Positions 34,806 to 43,643 of a stretch of 64,000 nt of DNA are shown here, in pieces. How positions within the stretch are numbered: the first letter of the stretch is position 1; each line of letters begins with the position of its first letter. The position numbers and the translations under genes are program-made. Below the pieces are notes generated by a model. That model was not told the origin of the DNA. It saw nothing but the letters and a program-made list of their open reading frames with translations, and did no database searches. This DNA is from Martelella sp. NC20 (GTDB lineage: Bacteria; Pseudomonadota; Alphaproteobacteria; Rhizobiales; Rhizobiaceae): assembly GCF_013459645.1 (NCBI RefSeq), contig NZ_CP054861.1:3026001-3090000 (forward strand). Reading direction: 5' to 3'.

Positions 34806-35792
34806 ATGGGTGTTCCAAGACCTGTCGAACGGGAAGACCCCCCTGGAATGCCACATGCGCCCGACGATCCCCTGCGCGGGATCATCCTCAAACTATCTTC
34901 GATACTGGCATTCCTGTGCATGCAGACCTGTATCAAGCTCGCCGGCAGCGGCATCGCGCCGGGGCAGGTGACGTTCTACCGCTCGCTTTTCGGTATCGTG
35001 CCGATCCTCGTCTATCTCGCCTGGCGGCGCGAGCTCAGGGGCGCCTACAGGACCAGCCGGCCGGTCGGGCATTTCCTGCGCAGTCTTATCGGCATCACGT
35101 CCATGGGCATGGGTTTTTACGGCCTCATGCACCTGCCGTTGCCGGAAGTGATCGCGCTCGGCTATGCCCTGCCGCTGCTGTCAGTCGTGTTCGCGGCGCT
35201 GCTCTTGGGCGAGGTGGTGCGGATCTATCGCTGGTCGGCGGTGGCCGTCGGGATGATCGGCGTGCTGATCATCTCGTGGCCCAAGCTGACGCTGTTTCGC
35301 CAGGGCGGCATCGGCGAGACGGAGGCGCTTGCCGTCGTCATGGTGCTTGCCGGCGCGTGTCTTGGCGCGCTGGCCATGGTTCAGGTGCGCAGATTGCTGG
35401 TGACCGAGACGGGGCCGACGATCGCGCTCTATTTCTCCACCTTTGCTGCCCTGATCTCGCTTGCGACCCTGCCGTTCGGATGGGGCGATCTTGCGGTGCT
35501 GCCGCTGATGCTGTTGGTTCTTTCCGGCCTGTTCGGCGGCGTCGGGCAGATCATGATGACGGAGTCCTACCGTTTCGCCGACGCCTCCACCATCGCGCCC
35601 TTCGATTACAGCTCGATCATTTTCGGGATACTCATCTCGCTCTTCGTCTTTGGAGAGATTCCCACCCTGAACACGATGGCTGGCTCGGTGTTCGTCGTCG
35701 GCGCCGGCATATTCATCATCTACCGCGAGCACAAGCTCGGCCTTGAGCGCCGGAACCTGCGTCGCGTGTCATCCTCGCAAACCCCGAACTGA
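34806..35792 (+). CDS. DMT-superfamily (EamA) transporter
   Basis: About 328 residues with ten hydrophobic segments arranged as two EamA repeats: the first from LKLSSILAFLCMQTCIKLAG with RSLIGITSMGMGFYGLMHLP and PLLSVVFAALLLGEVVRIYR, the second ending YSSIIFGILISLFVFGEIP and AGIFIIYREHKL. Such drug/metabolite transporters export amino acids, nucleosides or other small metabolites; the substrate is not predictable. The start is uncertain: ATG 34806 (with AGGTGG upstream), GTG 34782 and ATG 34848 share the frame. It is divergent from pepN. Confidence 0.85.
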   Translation: MGVPRPVEREDPPGMPHAPDDPLRGIILKLSSILAFLCMQTCIKLAGSGIAPGQVTFYRSLFGIVPILVYLAWRRELRGAYRTSRPVGHFLRSLIGITSMGMGFYGLMHLPLPEVIALGYALPLLSVVFAALLLGEVVRIYRWSAVAVGMIGVLIISWPKLTLFRQGGIGETEALAVVMVLAGACLGALAMVQVRRLLVTETGPTIALYFSTFAALISLATLPFGWGDLAVLPLMLLVLSGLFGGVGQIMMTESYRFADASTIAPFDYSSIIFGILISLFVFGEIPTLNTMAGSVFVVGAGIFIIYREHKLGLERRNLRRVSSSQTPN

Positions 35793-35802
35793 ACGGCCGC
35801 GT

Positions 35803-37083
35803 TCATCCCGTACGGGACGTTTCGTCGAAGCTCGTCGGGTCGTATTCTTCCTCATAATCGACAGCCAGACTGCCGGCGGCGTCGGTGCCGCGCATCGGTA
35901 CCGCGATCGCATGGAAGTCCGCGCGGTCTTCGGGGCTGACGGTTGGATTGCCTCTCAGGACGCGCCAGCCGGCGTAAGCGCCGTAGATCGCAAAGCCGAC
36001 GGCCAGATAGAGCATCAGCCCGCGTGGACCTGCAAGCTCCATGGCGCCGCCGCCGATCAGCGGCCCGGCGACCGTGCCGAGGCCGTAAAGCACCATCAGC
36101 GAGCTCGAAATCGTGACATATTCGCTGGGATCGGCGCGGTCATTGGCATGCGCCACATTCAGCGCATAGATCGGATAGAGCATGGAACCGACGATAAACG
36201 CGGTGAAGTAAAGCAGGTTGGGCGTCAGGGGGGTCATGAAGAACATCGCGAAGGCCGAGATCACCCCGGCCACGCCGCAGGCCGCCATGACGTAGCGCCG
36301 GTCGGTCAGGTCCGATATCCTGCCGATCGGGATCTGGCCGAGCGCGCCGCCTGCCAGAACGCAGGCGAGCAGCGTTGCGCCCTGCGCCGTCGAAAGCCCG
36401 CTGCCGGTGGTATAGACGCCGCCGAGACTGCTCCATGTGCCGGACAGGATACCGGCAAGGATGGCGCCGATGAAGGCGACCGGCGATCGTTGGTAAAGCT
36501 TGCCGAGACCGAGTTGCACCTTGGCGATCGGGGCCGGCGATTGCGCGGTCGAGAGCGCGGTCGGCAGGATCGAGATCGCGAACAGGATCCCGCAGACGAT
36601 GAACAGCGTTGTGCTCTGGGGATCGCCGAGCGGCACGAGATACTGCCCGGCGATCGCGCCGGCCAGCGTCACGATCATGTAGACCGAAAACATGGTTCCG
36701 CGGGTCTCGTTGGTCACGCGTTCGTTGAGCCAGCTTTCGATGACCAGATAGCAGCCGGCAACGGCAAAGCCGGCGACCGCGCGCAAAACCGTCCAGACCT
36801 GCCATTCCACCATCAGCGCGCTTGCAAGAATTGCCGCCGTCAGAAGCGTTATAAGCGCACCGAAGACGCGCACATGGCCGACCCTCAGCACAAGCGTCGG
36901 CGTGACGATGCACGACAGCGTGAAGCCCACCGTATAGCCGGTCGCGATCAGCGAAATAAGCAGCGGCGACCACCCTTCGGCAACGGCGCGCACAGGCACC
37001 AGGTAGTTCATCAACCCGTATCCCACCATCATCAGGAAGGTGGACAGCATCAGGCTGGCGATTGAGAACAGGCTGGCAAACAT
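35803..37083 (-). CDS. MFS transporter (YcaD-like)
   Basis: A 426-residue protein with twelve predicted membrane segments. It begins MFASLFSIASLMLSTFLMMV and contains YLVPVRAVAEGWSP, CYLVIESWLNERV and GALGQIPIGRISDLTDRRYV, the last being the MFS loop motif between helices; the WLNERV segment is characteristic of YcaD-type MFS proteins. The C-terminus is a cytoplasmic acidic tail. Substrate unknown. It converges with the DMT transporter gene, which ends ten bases before. Confidence 0.85.
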   Translation of the reverse strand: MFASLFSIASLMLSTFLMMVGYGLMNYLVPVRAVAEGWSPLLISLIATGYTVGFTLSCIVTPTLVLRVGHVRVFGALITLLTAAILASALMVEWQVWTVLRAVAGFAVAGCYLVIESWLNERVTNETRGTMFSVYMIVTLAGAIAGQYLVPLGDPQSTTLFIVCGILFAISILPTALSTAQSPAPIAKVQLGLGKLYQRSPVAFIGAILAGILSGTWSSLGGVYTTGSGLSTAQGATLLACVLAGGALGQIPIGRISDLTDRRYVMAACGVAGVISAFAMFFMTPLTPNLLYFTAFIVGSMLYPIYALNVAHANDRADPSEYVTISSSLMVLYGLGTVAGPLIGGGAMELAGPRGLMLYLAVGFAIYGAYAGWRVLRGNPTVSPEDRADFHAIAVPMRGTDAAGSLAVDYEEEYDPTSFDETSRTG

Positions 37084-37300
37084 GATCGATCAGCTCCGAC
37101 CGTTACGGATTTCGATGGCTCTCCTCGGAGATCGGCCAGTGTCAATGCCCGGCCTATAGGATTTTCCCGGCCATGTCGCAACCGCCATGCCGTAAAAGGC
37201 GACTGTCTTTTTGGTCGCGATATCCTTAAGTTTTTCAAAAAAAGGAATCAATCGGAACATATTCTCCGGCTGAGATGATGCCCCTGGATTCAAATACAAC

Positions 37301-38134
37301 ATGCCCCTTTCCGTTGATATCATCTGTTCGCACCCCAGTTTCCTGCCGTCCCTTGCATATTATGGTGAAGCTCTGGCGGACGTTTACCATACCAACCAGC
37401 GGCTCGGCGCCAATCTCGCCTCCCAGCGCCGGTGGTTGATTTCGCAGACGGCGCTTGCGCTTTATTGGGGCGATGGCGGCGGCCTGACGGTGAACCGTCT
37501 GATCGAGGTGCTGGCGCCGTTCAGGATTGCCAGCCCGAATACGATCCGCGCCTTCATCAACGAATCCGTCCAATACGGCTTTTTGAACATCGACCCCGAT
37601 AGTCGCAGCATTCGTCCACGCTACTGGAGGCCCACCGAGGTCGTGAGTACGGCATTGATGGAATGGGTGGCGCTCAACCTGACGATGCTCGATCGCATCG
37701 ACGGTAAGAACCGCGTGTCGATGTTGATGCAGCGGCCGGACCTCGTTTTCTCGGTCCAACCCAGGCTTGCCTGGAACTGCCTCAACGATCCCGCCTGGCG
37801 TCAGCCGCCGCCGCGCGTCGCCCTTCTGCAGAACACCATATCGGGCGGCATGGTGATGGATCATATCGTTTCGCAGATCGGCGCGGGCGCGCCGCAAGAC
37901 GAACGCTATCTTATACCGCCGATCAATGCGCGCCGGCTTTCCGAGCAGATTTTCATATCGCGCACCCATCTGCAGCGGATACTGAGCAAGGCCGGCGAAA
38001 CCGGCGTGCTTGGATGGAGCCGGCTGCCGTTCGAGAGCGAGATGTGGATCGACAAGCTGTTCATCGACGAATATTGCCGCTGGCAGGCCGTAAAATCCCA
38101 TCATATCGACGAGGCCTTCGAATTCTTGACGTGA
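37301..38134 (+). CDS. Unknown protein with two winged-helix-like segments; possible transcription regulator
   Basis: A 277-residue soluble protein I do not recognise by name. Two segments look like winged helix-turn-helix units: LTVNRLIEVLAPFRIASPNT followed by RAFINESVQYGFLNID (about residues 67-105), with a basic RSIRPRYWRPTE wing, and INARRLSEQIFISRTHLQRIL leading to AGETGVLGWS (about 207-240), which resembles a Crp-like recognition helix. The middle has a hydrophobic helix (VVSTALMEWVALNLTMLD). It is divergent from the MFS gene by about 220 bases, so it could regulate that transporter; this is inference. Confidence 0.7.
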   Translation: MPLSVDIICSHPSFLPSLAYYGEALADVYHTNQRLGANLASQRRWLISQTALALYWGDGGGLTVNRLIEVLAPFRIASPNTIRAFINESVQYGFLNIDPDSRSIRPRYWRPTEVVSTALMEWVALNLTMLDRIDGKNRVSMLMQRPDLVFSVQPRLAWNCLNDPAWRQPPPRVALLQNTISGGMVMDHIVSQIGAGAPQDERYLIPPINARRLSEQIFISRTHLQRILSKAGETGVLGWSRLPFESEMWIDKLFIDEYCRWQAVKSHHIDEAFEFLT

Positions 38135-38360
38135 GGCGAACATGCGTCGGAAGGCGGTGCCGTGCGGCTCCCGGGCGCAGTGCGGCGACAGATTATCGCG
38201 CGTTCCTGCGAAATTTCTTGCTTAAGACACAATTTACCCAGCCGCGTTAATATAATAGCTTGAATTTCCGGGTTTTGCCTGCGGTATCTGCTGCAAGGTT
38301 GAAAACCTTTGGGGTCGGGCCGATATGGACCGGCATTGGTAAAATAATCGGGTGCGCTAA

Positions 38361-39602
38361 ATGAATTCCGAGTTCTCGCGTAAAGCGGACAACACACGGG
38401 TCGTGCAGACGCTGAATCGGGTGCCCGAAAGTGTGCTGCTGTTGAATGCCGCCGGGGTGATCGAACTTGCGAATGAACCCGCATTGGCGCTTTTTGATGT
38501 AGACGCCGGCGAACGCGACCTGAACGGGACGCGACTTGCCTCCTTGTTCGATACCCATGGAGCGGCGCGTATCGATCTTGCGCTTGCACGCGTCCTTGGC
38601 GATGAGCCGGGCAACAGGCTGGAGGAGGTCCGGGCCGATCTCGTGACCGTACCGTCGCGCATCATCAACCTTTCTCTTGCCCGGATGCGCCACCGTGACG
38701 GCGTCTGTGTCGTCGCAACGCCCGGCGGCGCGTCCGCTGCTCCGCAACCGCCGTTGACGCCGAAAGTCGATGGCGTATCCTTCGTCCGGGAGCAGGATCA
38801 GCCGGCGCGGCAGCAGATGCGATCCGACCCGCCGTCACAACCGCCGAAAGCCGTAACCGCACCGCTTTCGAGCCACATGCCCTGGAATAATCATGCACGT
38901 CGTGTCGCCCTGGACGAGGTGGAACGGGACCAGCCGCAGAATACGCAATCCCATAAGTCGCTGGCTGCGTCGACCAGGCCCGCTCAGGACCATTTGGAGA
39001 AAAATGCCAGAGACGTTGCTGCAGATAAGGCTGATAGCGCTAACAAGAATACCCATGCTGATGTTCCGGCGGAGATGTCTTCGCGGGCAAGCTGGAAAGC
39101 CAGGCGGCGAGATATCTATGCGGAGTTCGAGTCGGTAAAAGACGAGCGGGAGCGGAACCCGGATTTGCCGCTGATCTCTCCGGCCAAATGTCTGTCGTCA
39201 GCCATTGGGCGGCATCGCGGCGAGGCGATCTCGGAGAGCCTGCTGCTGGTCACGGATATCGATGACCGCGAACATCATGTCCGCCTCGATGAAGACATGC
39301 TGACCGGGATGTTCGAACATCTGGTCGAGCGCATCATCGCCGTGTCGCCGCCCTATTGCGAGGCCAGGATCAGCCTGTCGCTCGAGGGGCACGAGGGTTT
39401 CATCGTCAAATTCGTCGATATCGGGCGCGGGCTCAGCGAGCAGGAACTGGAGGCTGTCTTCAGGCAACCGGAACTCGCCCTCGGCATCTCGCATACCGGG
39501 CTGGTCGAGGCTCAGAAGGCGGCTGCCTCGCTCGATCTCGGCTTTTCCGTCAACTCCGGCGTCGCAAGCGGCACGACCGTCGAAATCACCTATGACAGTT
39601 AA
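38361..39602 (+). CDS. PAS and HATPase-like protein without a phosphoacceptor histidine domain
   Basis: A 413-residue soluble protein. The N-terminal 110 residues form a PAS-like domain (VPESVLLLNAAGVIELANEP, ALFDVDAGERDLNG). A long, polar, low-complexity linker (about 125-260) follows. The C-terminal 130 residues look like a degenerate Bergerat ATPase: DDREHHVRLDEDMLTGMFEH in place of the N box, VKFVDIGRGLSEQELEAVF in place of G1, GISHTGLVEAQKAAASL and a final GVASGTTVEITYDS matching the G2 end. No HisKA histidine motif can be found. It could be an adaptor or a partner for another signalling protein. Confidence 0.75.
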   Translation: MNSEFSRKADNTRVVQTLNRVPESVLLLNAAGVIELANEPALALFDVDAGERDLNGTRLASLFDTHGAARIDLALARVLGDEPGNRLEEVRADLVTVPSRIINLSLARMRHRDGVCVVATPGGASAAPQPPLTPKVDGVSFVREQDQPARQQMRSDPPSQPPKAVTAPLSSHMPWNNHARRVALDEVERDQPQNTQSHKSLAASTRPAQDHLEKNARDVAADKADSANKNTHADVPAEMSSRASWKARRRDIYAEFESVKDERERNPDLPLISPAKCLSSAIGRHRGEAISESLLLVTDIDDREHHVRLDEDMLTGMFEHLVERIIAVSPPYCEARISLSLEGHEGFIVKFVDIGRGLSEQELEAVFRQPELALGISHTGLVEAQKAAASLDLGFSVNSGVASGTTVEITYDS

Positions 39603-39619
39603 GTCCGGTATCGCCATAT

Positions 39620-39647
39620 AAAAAAGAGCCGGCGTTGCGGCCGACTC
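39620..39647 (-). terminator. Terminator-like hairpin (minus strand) between the HATPase-like gene and a small ORF
   Basis: GAGCCGGC (39626-39633) pairs with GCCGACTC (39640-39647) with one mismatch; read on the minus strand it is followed by a run of T residues (complement of 39620-39625). It suits the end of a leftward transcript from the small gene starting at 39941. Confidence 0.5.
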
Positions 39648-39716
39648 ATGCATCATGAATTGTCGGGATCGGCATTGACCCGCAGGCCTTGCTTTTTCCC
39701 GGAAAGGCGCTTGTTC

Positions 39717-39941
39717 TCAGGCGCCGAGCGCGCGCGGTGCGGGGCGCAGAGCGCGGGCATCGTGGTGGCCGACGAGCTTGGAAAAACCCTTGGCAATCGC
39801 CCGGTCAATGCCGCGCTGGCCATGGTAACCATTGGTCGAACGTCCGAGCTCGAGCGAAAGGCGTGTGTTCTGCATCAGAGTGGCGTCCATATCGTCAAGA
39901 GGTTTCATCTGCCTTGGTTCCTGTGGATCCTCCCAAGACAT
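39717..39941 (-). CDS. Small hypothetical protein
   Basis: A 74-residue ORF (starting MSWEDPQEPRQMKPLDDMDA, with RLSLELGRSTNGYHGQRGID). It has no membrane segment or signal, and I do not recognise a family. The composition looks like coding sequence and a minus-strand terminator-like hairpin follows at 39620-39647, which supports a real transcription unit, but the ribosome-binding site is weak. Confidence 0.45.
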   Translation of the reverse strand: MSWEDPQEPRQMKPLDDMDATLMQNTRLSLELGRSTNGYHGQRGIDRAIAKGFSKLVGHHDARALRPAPRALGA

Positions 39942-40046
39942 GATGTGTTATCTCAGACTCGCGCGATCGCGGCAATGGGACCTGCCGGGGGGCTGCTATG
40001 CGGTGCGCGCATGCCGGCATTAACTGACTGGTGAAGAAACGGGCAG

Positions 40047-40880
40047 TCAGCCGAGTCTGGCGCGCAGGGCCTGGAGGTCCAGCCACGCCTCTTTCTTGTT
40101 CTTGGGCGCTGCCAGCAGTTCCGAGGGCGAGAATGTCACCAGCGTTTCGAAGCTCTGCCCGCCGATCTCCTTCCGGTGCCAGCTGCCGCGAAGATCGAAC
40201 ACGGTCTTGTGCGGGTCGATCGTCATGCGGCAGGCGAAATTGCCGAGCGTCACCAGCAGCTTCGGCTCGGCCAGCGCGATCTGGCGCTCGAGGAACGGTT
40301 GGCAGATCTGGGCCTCGGAGGCGGTCGGCGCGCGGTCGCCGGGCGTGCGCCACGGCAGCGCGGTGGTGACGCCGATATCGGCGCGCGACAGCCCGATCGC
40401 GGCCAGCATGCGCTCGAACAATCCGCCGGCGGGACCTGAAAGGGCGGCGCCGGCCTTGTCATCCTCGCCGGTCGGAAACCCGCAGACCATCAGGATACCG
40501 CTTTTCGGCATCTCTTCGAGAACGATCGTGGAGCGGGCATTCTGTTTCAGATTGCAGCCCGTGAAGCCCCGGAGGACATCGGCGAGCTCGGCAAGCGAAC
40601 GGGCGCTCTCGGCGGCAAAGACCGCATCGGAAACCGCCTTGTCGTCGGGGATGGTGGTTTGGGCGGCGGTTGCGGTTCGCGGCGGCTCGGGAGCGCGCGC
40701 CGGCGTTTTTGCGGGAGCTGCCCGTTCTGCAGGCTCCGCCCGTGCGGTCTCGGCCTTGTCGGCTGCGGCCTGCGTAAGGTCGGTTGCTTCATCCTCCATC
40801 ATCGCATCGACGCCGGCATCGGCGTAAAAGCTGAGGAGGGCTGCTGCTTCCCGGGCTGTCAGCGCGCTGGCGATCGTCAT
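40047..40880 (-). CDS. Uracil-DNA glycosylase-like protein (family 4 fold, degenerate motifs)
   Basis: A 277-residue protein with an alanine/proline-rich N-terminal half (to about residue 105) and a C-terminal UDG-superfamily domain: GCNLKQNARSTIV, ILMVCGFPTGEDD, SGPAGGLFERMLAAIGLSR, ICQPFLERQIALAEPKLLVT, LGNFA and FDLRGSWHRKE. In active family 4 enzymes two CxxC-type cysteines and two later ones bind an iron-sulfur cluster, the first motif reads GEAPG, and the last motif has HPS. Here only two of four cysteines remain, GEAPG is replaced and HPS reads SPS. ATG 40880 follows AGGAGC. It probably lies on the same leftward operon as the SDR gene upstream. Confidence 0.8.
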   Translation of the reverse strand: MTIASALTAREAAALLSFYADAGVDAMMEDEATDLTQAAADKAETARAEPAERAAPAKTPARAPEPPRTATAAQTTIPDDKAVSDAVFAAESARSLAELADVLRGFTGCNLKQNARSTIVLEEMPKSGILMVCGFPTGEDDKAGAALSGPAGGLFERMLAAIGLSRADIGVTTALPWRTPGDRAPTASEAQICQPFLERQIALAEPKLLVTLGNFACRMTIDPHKTVFDLRGSWHRKEIGGQSFETLVTFSPSELLAAPKNKKEAWLDLQALRARLG

Positions 40881-40899
40881 GATGCTCCTGTTGGTTCCG

Positions 40900-41688
40900 T
40901 CAGATGCCGCGCGTGGCGCCGCCGTCACAGCGGATCAGGCTGCCGGTCAGGTAGCTGGCCTGCTGCGAGCACAGGAAGGCGGCGATTGCCGCGAACTCCT
41001 CAACCCGCCCGAGCCTGCCCGCCGGTATCGCCGTAAGCGTGCCCTTGCGCACCTCGACAAGGGGCTTGCCGGTGCGCTCGGCGGCTGCGTAGTCCAGTTC
41101 GTCGATCCGGTCGGTGTGGATGCGGCCCGGCAGCAGGAGATTGGCGGTGATGCCGGATGCGGCGACTTCGCTTGCGAGCGTCTTGTTCCAGCCGACAAGG
41201 GCGGACCGCAGCGTGTTGGAAAGCGCGAGGTTGGGGATCGGCTCCTGCACGCCGCCTGAGGCTACGGTGACGATCCTGCCCCAGCCCTTTTCCTTCATGT
41301 GCGGAACCAGCCGGTTGGTCAGCGCGATAATGGGGGCAACCATGGAATTGAAGAACCGGTCGAGTTTTTCCGGCGTCATGTCGGCCACGGTTCCAGGCGT
41401 CGGCCCCCCGGAATTGTTGACCAGGATGTCTGCCCCGCCGAGCTTTTCCGCAATCGCATCGACCAGCGTTTCGACCACATTTTCTTCGCCGAGATCGGCG
41501 ACAACATAATCGGCCTTGCCCGCAGTCGTGTCGTTGATCACCTTGCAGTTCTGCGCCAGGCGGTCTTCCGTCCGGCCGCACAGCAGCACATGCGCGCCTT
41601 CTTTAGCCAGCGCCTCCGCTATGCCGGCGCCAAGGCCTCGCGAGGAAGCGAGTATGATGGCTTTCCTGTCGGCAATACCGAGATCCAT
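40900..41688 (-). CDS. Short-chain dehydrogenase/reductase-family protein (atypical active site)
   Basis: A 262-residue SDR fold: ASSRGLGAGIAEALAKEGAH (nucleotide-binding TGxxxGxG equivalent), NNSGGPTPGTVADM, and RLVPHMKEKGWGRIVTVASG. The usual YxxxK catalytic pair is replaced: the aligned segment reads LALSNTLRSALVGWNKTLA, giving Ser and Arg. The end LCSQQASYLTGSLIRCDGG is typical of FabG-like proteins. AAGGAG precedes ATG 41688. The gene lies 19 bases before the UDG-like gene and is divergent from ETF-QO. Substrate unknown. Confidence 0.88.
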   Translation of the reverse strand: MDLGIADRKAIILASSRGLGAGIAEALAKEGAHVLLCGRTEDRLAQNCKVINDTTAGKADYVVADLGEENVVETLVDAIAEKLGGADILVNNSGGPTPGTVADMTPEKLDRFFNSMVAPIIALTNRLVPHMKEKGWGRIVTVASGGVQEPIPNLALSNTLRSALVGWNKTLASEVAASGITANLLLPGRIHTDRIDELDYAAAERTGKPLVEVRKGTLTAIPAGRLGRVEEFAAIAAFLCSQQASYLTGSLIRCDGGATRGI

Positions 41689-41918
41689 GACGAACTCCTT
41701 GTTGAACAGCATACGGGATCGAACGGCCTTGAGGCCAGTTGGGGTTGGCGCACCATAGCCCTTCGCGCCGTCGTGATTCAATCACTATCGGACGCAAACC
41801 CGCGCGTCGATCAAATCGGTTTTATTGAGAATCGCCTCATTTGCTGCTGGAAAATGCTGCAATCATTACGATACCTTGTCGGCGCGCCGGACGAGGCCGG
41901 TTGGGAAAGAGGATACGC

Positions 41919-43577
41919 ATGAACGAAGACTTACCTGAACGCGAAAGCATGGATTTCGATGTGGTGATCGTGGGGGCGGGCCCGGCCGGGCTTGCGGCCG
42001 CGATTCGTCTCAAGCAGGTCAACGAGGAGTTGAGCGTCGTCGTGCTCGAAAAGGGCGCGGAAGTCGGCGCCCATATTCTTTCCGGGGCGGTTGTCGATCC
42101 CTCGGGCATCGACCGGCTCTTGCCCGGCTGGCGCGATGAGGAGGGGCATCCTTTCAAGACCCCGGTGACCAGGGATCAGTTCCTGCTGCTCGGTCCGGCG
42201 GGCTCGGTTGCGCTGCCCAATTTCCTGATGCCGCCGCTGATGAACAATCATGGCAATTATGTCGTGTCGCTCGGCAATGTCTGTCGCTGGCTCGGCGAAA
42301 AGGCCGAGGCCCTTGGCGTCGAGATCTATCCCGGCTTTGCCGCTACCGAAGTCCTTTACGATGAGAACGGCGCGGTCAAGGGCGTCGCCACCGGCGACAT
42401 GGGCATAGGACGCGACGGCAGTCCCGGCCCGAATTATACCCGCGGCATGGAGTTGCACGGCAAATACGTGCTGATCGGCGAGGGCGTGCGCGGGTCGCTG
42501 GCCAAAGAGCTGATCGCGAAGTTCGGGCTCGATGCCGACCGCGAGCCGCAGAAATACGGCATCGGCCTGAAGGAACTCTGGCAGGTGAAGCCGGAGAATC
42601 ACAAGCCCGGTCTGGTCCAGCATTCCTTCGGCTGGCCGCTCGATCGCAGAACCGGCGGCGGCTCCTTCCTTTATCATCTGGAGGATAATCAGGTTGCCGT
42701 CGGCTTCGTCGTGCACCTCAACTACAAGAACCCGTATCTTTACCCCTTCGAGGAATTCCAGCGGTTCAAGACCCATGCCGCGATCGCGCCCACCTTCGAG
42801 GGCGCCAAGCGGCTTTCCTATGGCGCGCGCGCGATTTCCGAGGGCGGATACCAGTCGGTGCCGAAGCTTTCCTTCCCCGGCGGCGCGCTGATCGGCTGTT
42901 CGGCAGGCCTCGTCAACGTGCCGCGCATCAAGGGTTCGCACAATGCGGTTCTGTCCGGCATCCTCGCCGCCGAACATATCGCCGATGCGCTTGCGGCCGG
43001 CCGCAGCAATGATGAGGTCACCGGGATCGAGGCGGACTGGCGCAAGGGCGCCATCGGCAAGGACCTGAAGCGGGTCCGCAACGTCAAGCCGCTCTGGTCC
43101 AAATTCGGCACCTATGCCGGCATTGCGCTGGGCGGTCTCGACATGTGGATGAACACCCTATTCGGCGTCTCGCTCTTCGGCACGATCAGGCACGGCAAGA
43201 CGGATGCCGAGGCGCTGGAGCCTGCGGCCAGACACAAGCCGATCGACTACCCCAAGCCCGACGGCGTGCTGACTTTCGACCGGCTGTCGTCGGTGTTCCT
43301 GTCCAACACCAACCACGAGGAGGATCAGCCGGTCCATCTCAAGGTCAAGGACATGGACCTCCAGAAGCGTTCCGAACTGGAGATTTATGCCGGCCCGTCC
43401 AGCCGCTACTGTCCGGCAGGGGTCTATGAATGGGTGGAAAAGGACGGCGAGGAGACATTCGTCATCAACGCCCAGAACTGCGTCCACTGCAAGACCTGCG
43501 ACATCAAGGATCCCAACCAGAATATCGTCTGGACGCCGCCGCAGGGCGGGGAGGGGCCGGTCTACCCGAACATGTAG
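41919..43577 (+). CDS. Electron transfer flavoprotein-ubiquinone oxidoreductase
   Basis: A 552-residue membrane-bound enzyme that takes electrons from ETF (fatty acid, branched-chain amino acid and dimethylglycine oxidation) and passes them to ubiquinone. The FAD-binding VVIVGAGPAGLAAAIRLKQ motif is near the N-terminus (residues 15-33), EVGAHILSGAVVDPSG follows, and the C-terminus has the [4Fe-4S] site: RYCPAGVYEW and AQNCVHCKTCDIKDP. The middle carries GHLE-type FAD/quinone sequences (GGAYQSVP-like ISEGGYQSVPKLSFPGGAL). ATG 41919 follows AGAGG. Gene symbol left blank because usage varies (etfD, etf-QO). Confidence 0.95.
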   Translation: MNEDLPERESMDFDVVIVGAGPAGLAAAIRLKQVNEELSVVVLEKGAEVGAHILSGAVVDPSGIDRLLPGWRDEEGHPFKTPVTRDQFLLLGPAGSVALPNFLMPPLMNNHGNYVVSLGNVCRWLGEKAEALGVEIYPGFAATEVLYDENGAVKGVATGDMGIGRDGSPGPNYTRGMELHGKYVLIGEGVRGSLAKELIAKFGLDADREPQKYGIGLKELWQVKPENHKPGLVQHSFGWPLDRRTGGGSFLYHLEDNQVAVGFVVHLNYKNPYLYPFEEFQRFKTHAAIAPTFEGAKRLSYGARAISEGGYQSVPKLSFPGGALIGCSAGLVNVPRIKGSHNAVLSGILAAEHIADALAAGRSNDEVTGIEADWRKGAIGKDLKRVRNVKPLWSKFGTYAGIALGGLDMWMNTLFGVSLFGTIRHGKTDAEALEPAARHKPIDYPKPDGVLTFDRLSSVFLSNTNHEEDQPVHLKVKDMDLQKRSELEIYAGPSSRYCPAGVYEWVEKDGEETFVINAQNCVHCKTCDIKDPNQNIVWTPPQGGEGPVYPNM

Positions 43578-43643
43578 GCGCCGGGCCGGAACCATCGCAT
43601 TGTATCCGGCGTTGGTGTGCGACAACCTTTTCAAGGAACCCGA

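Noticed and set aside
35743..37065. A 440-codon plus-strand open frame opposite the MFS transporter
   Set aside because: Antisense shadow with a charged, repetitive composition; the minus-strand transporter has its twelve membrane segments.
38295..38309. AAGGTT-GAA-AACCTT inverted repeat before the PAS-HATPase gene
   Set aside because: Only six base pairs in an otherwise ordinary leader; chance occurrence is likely.
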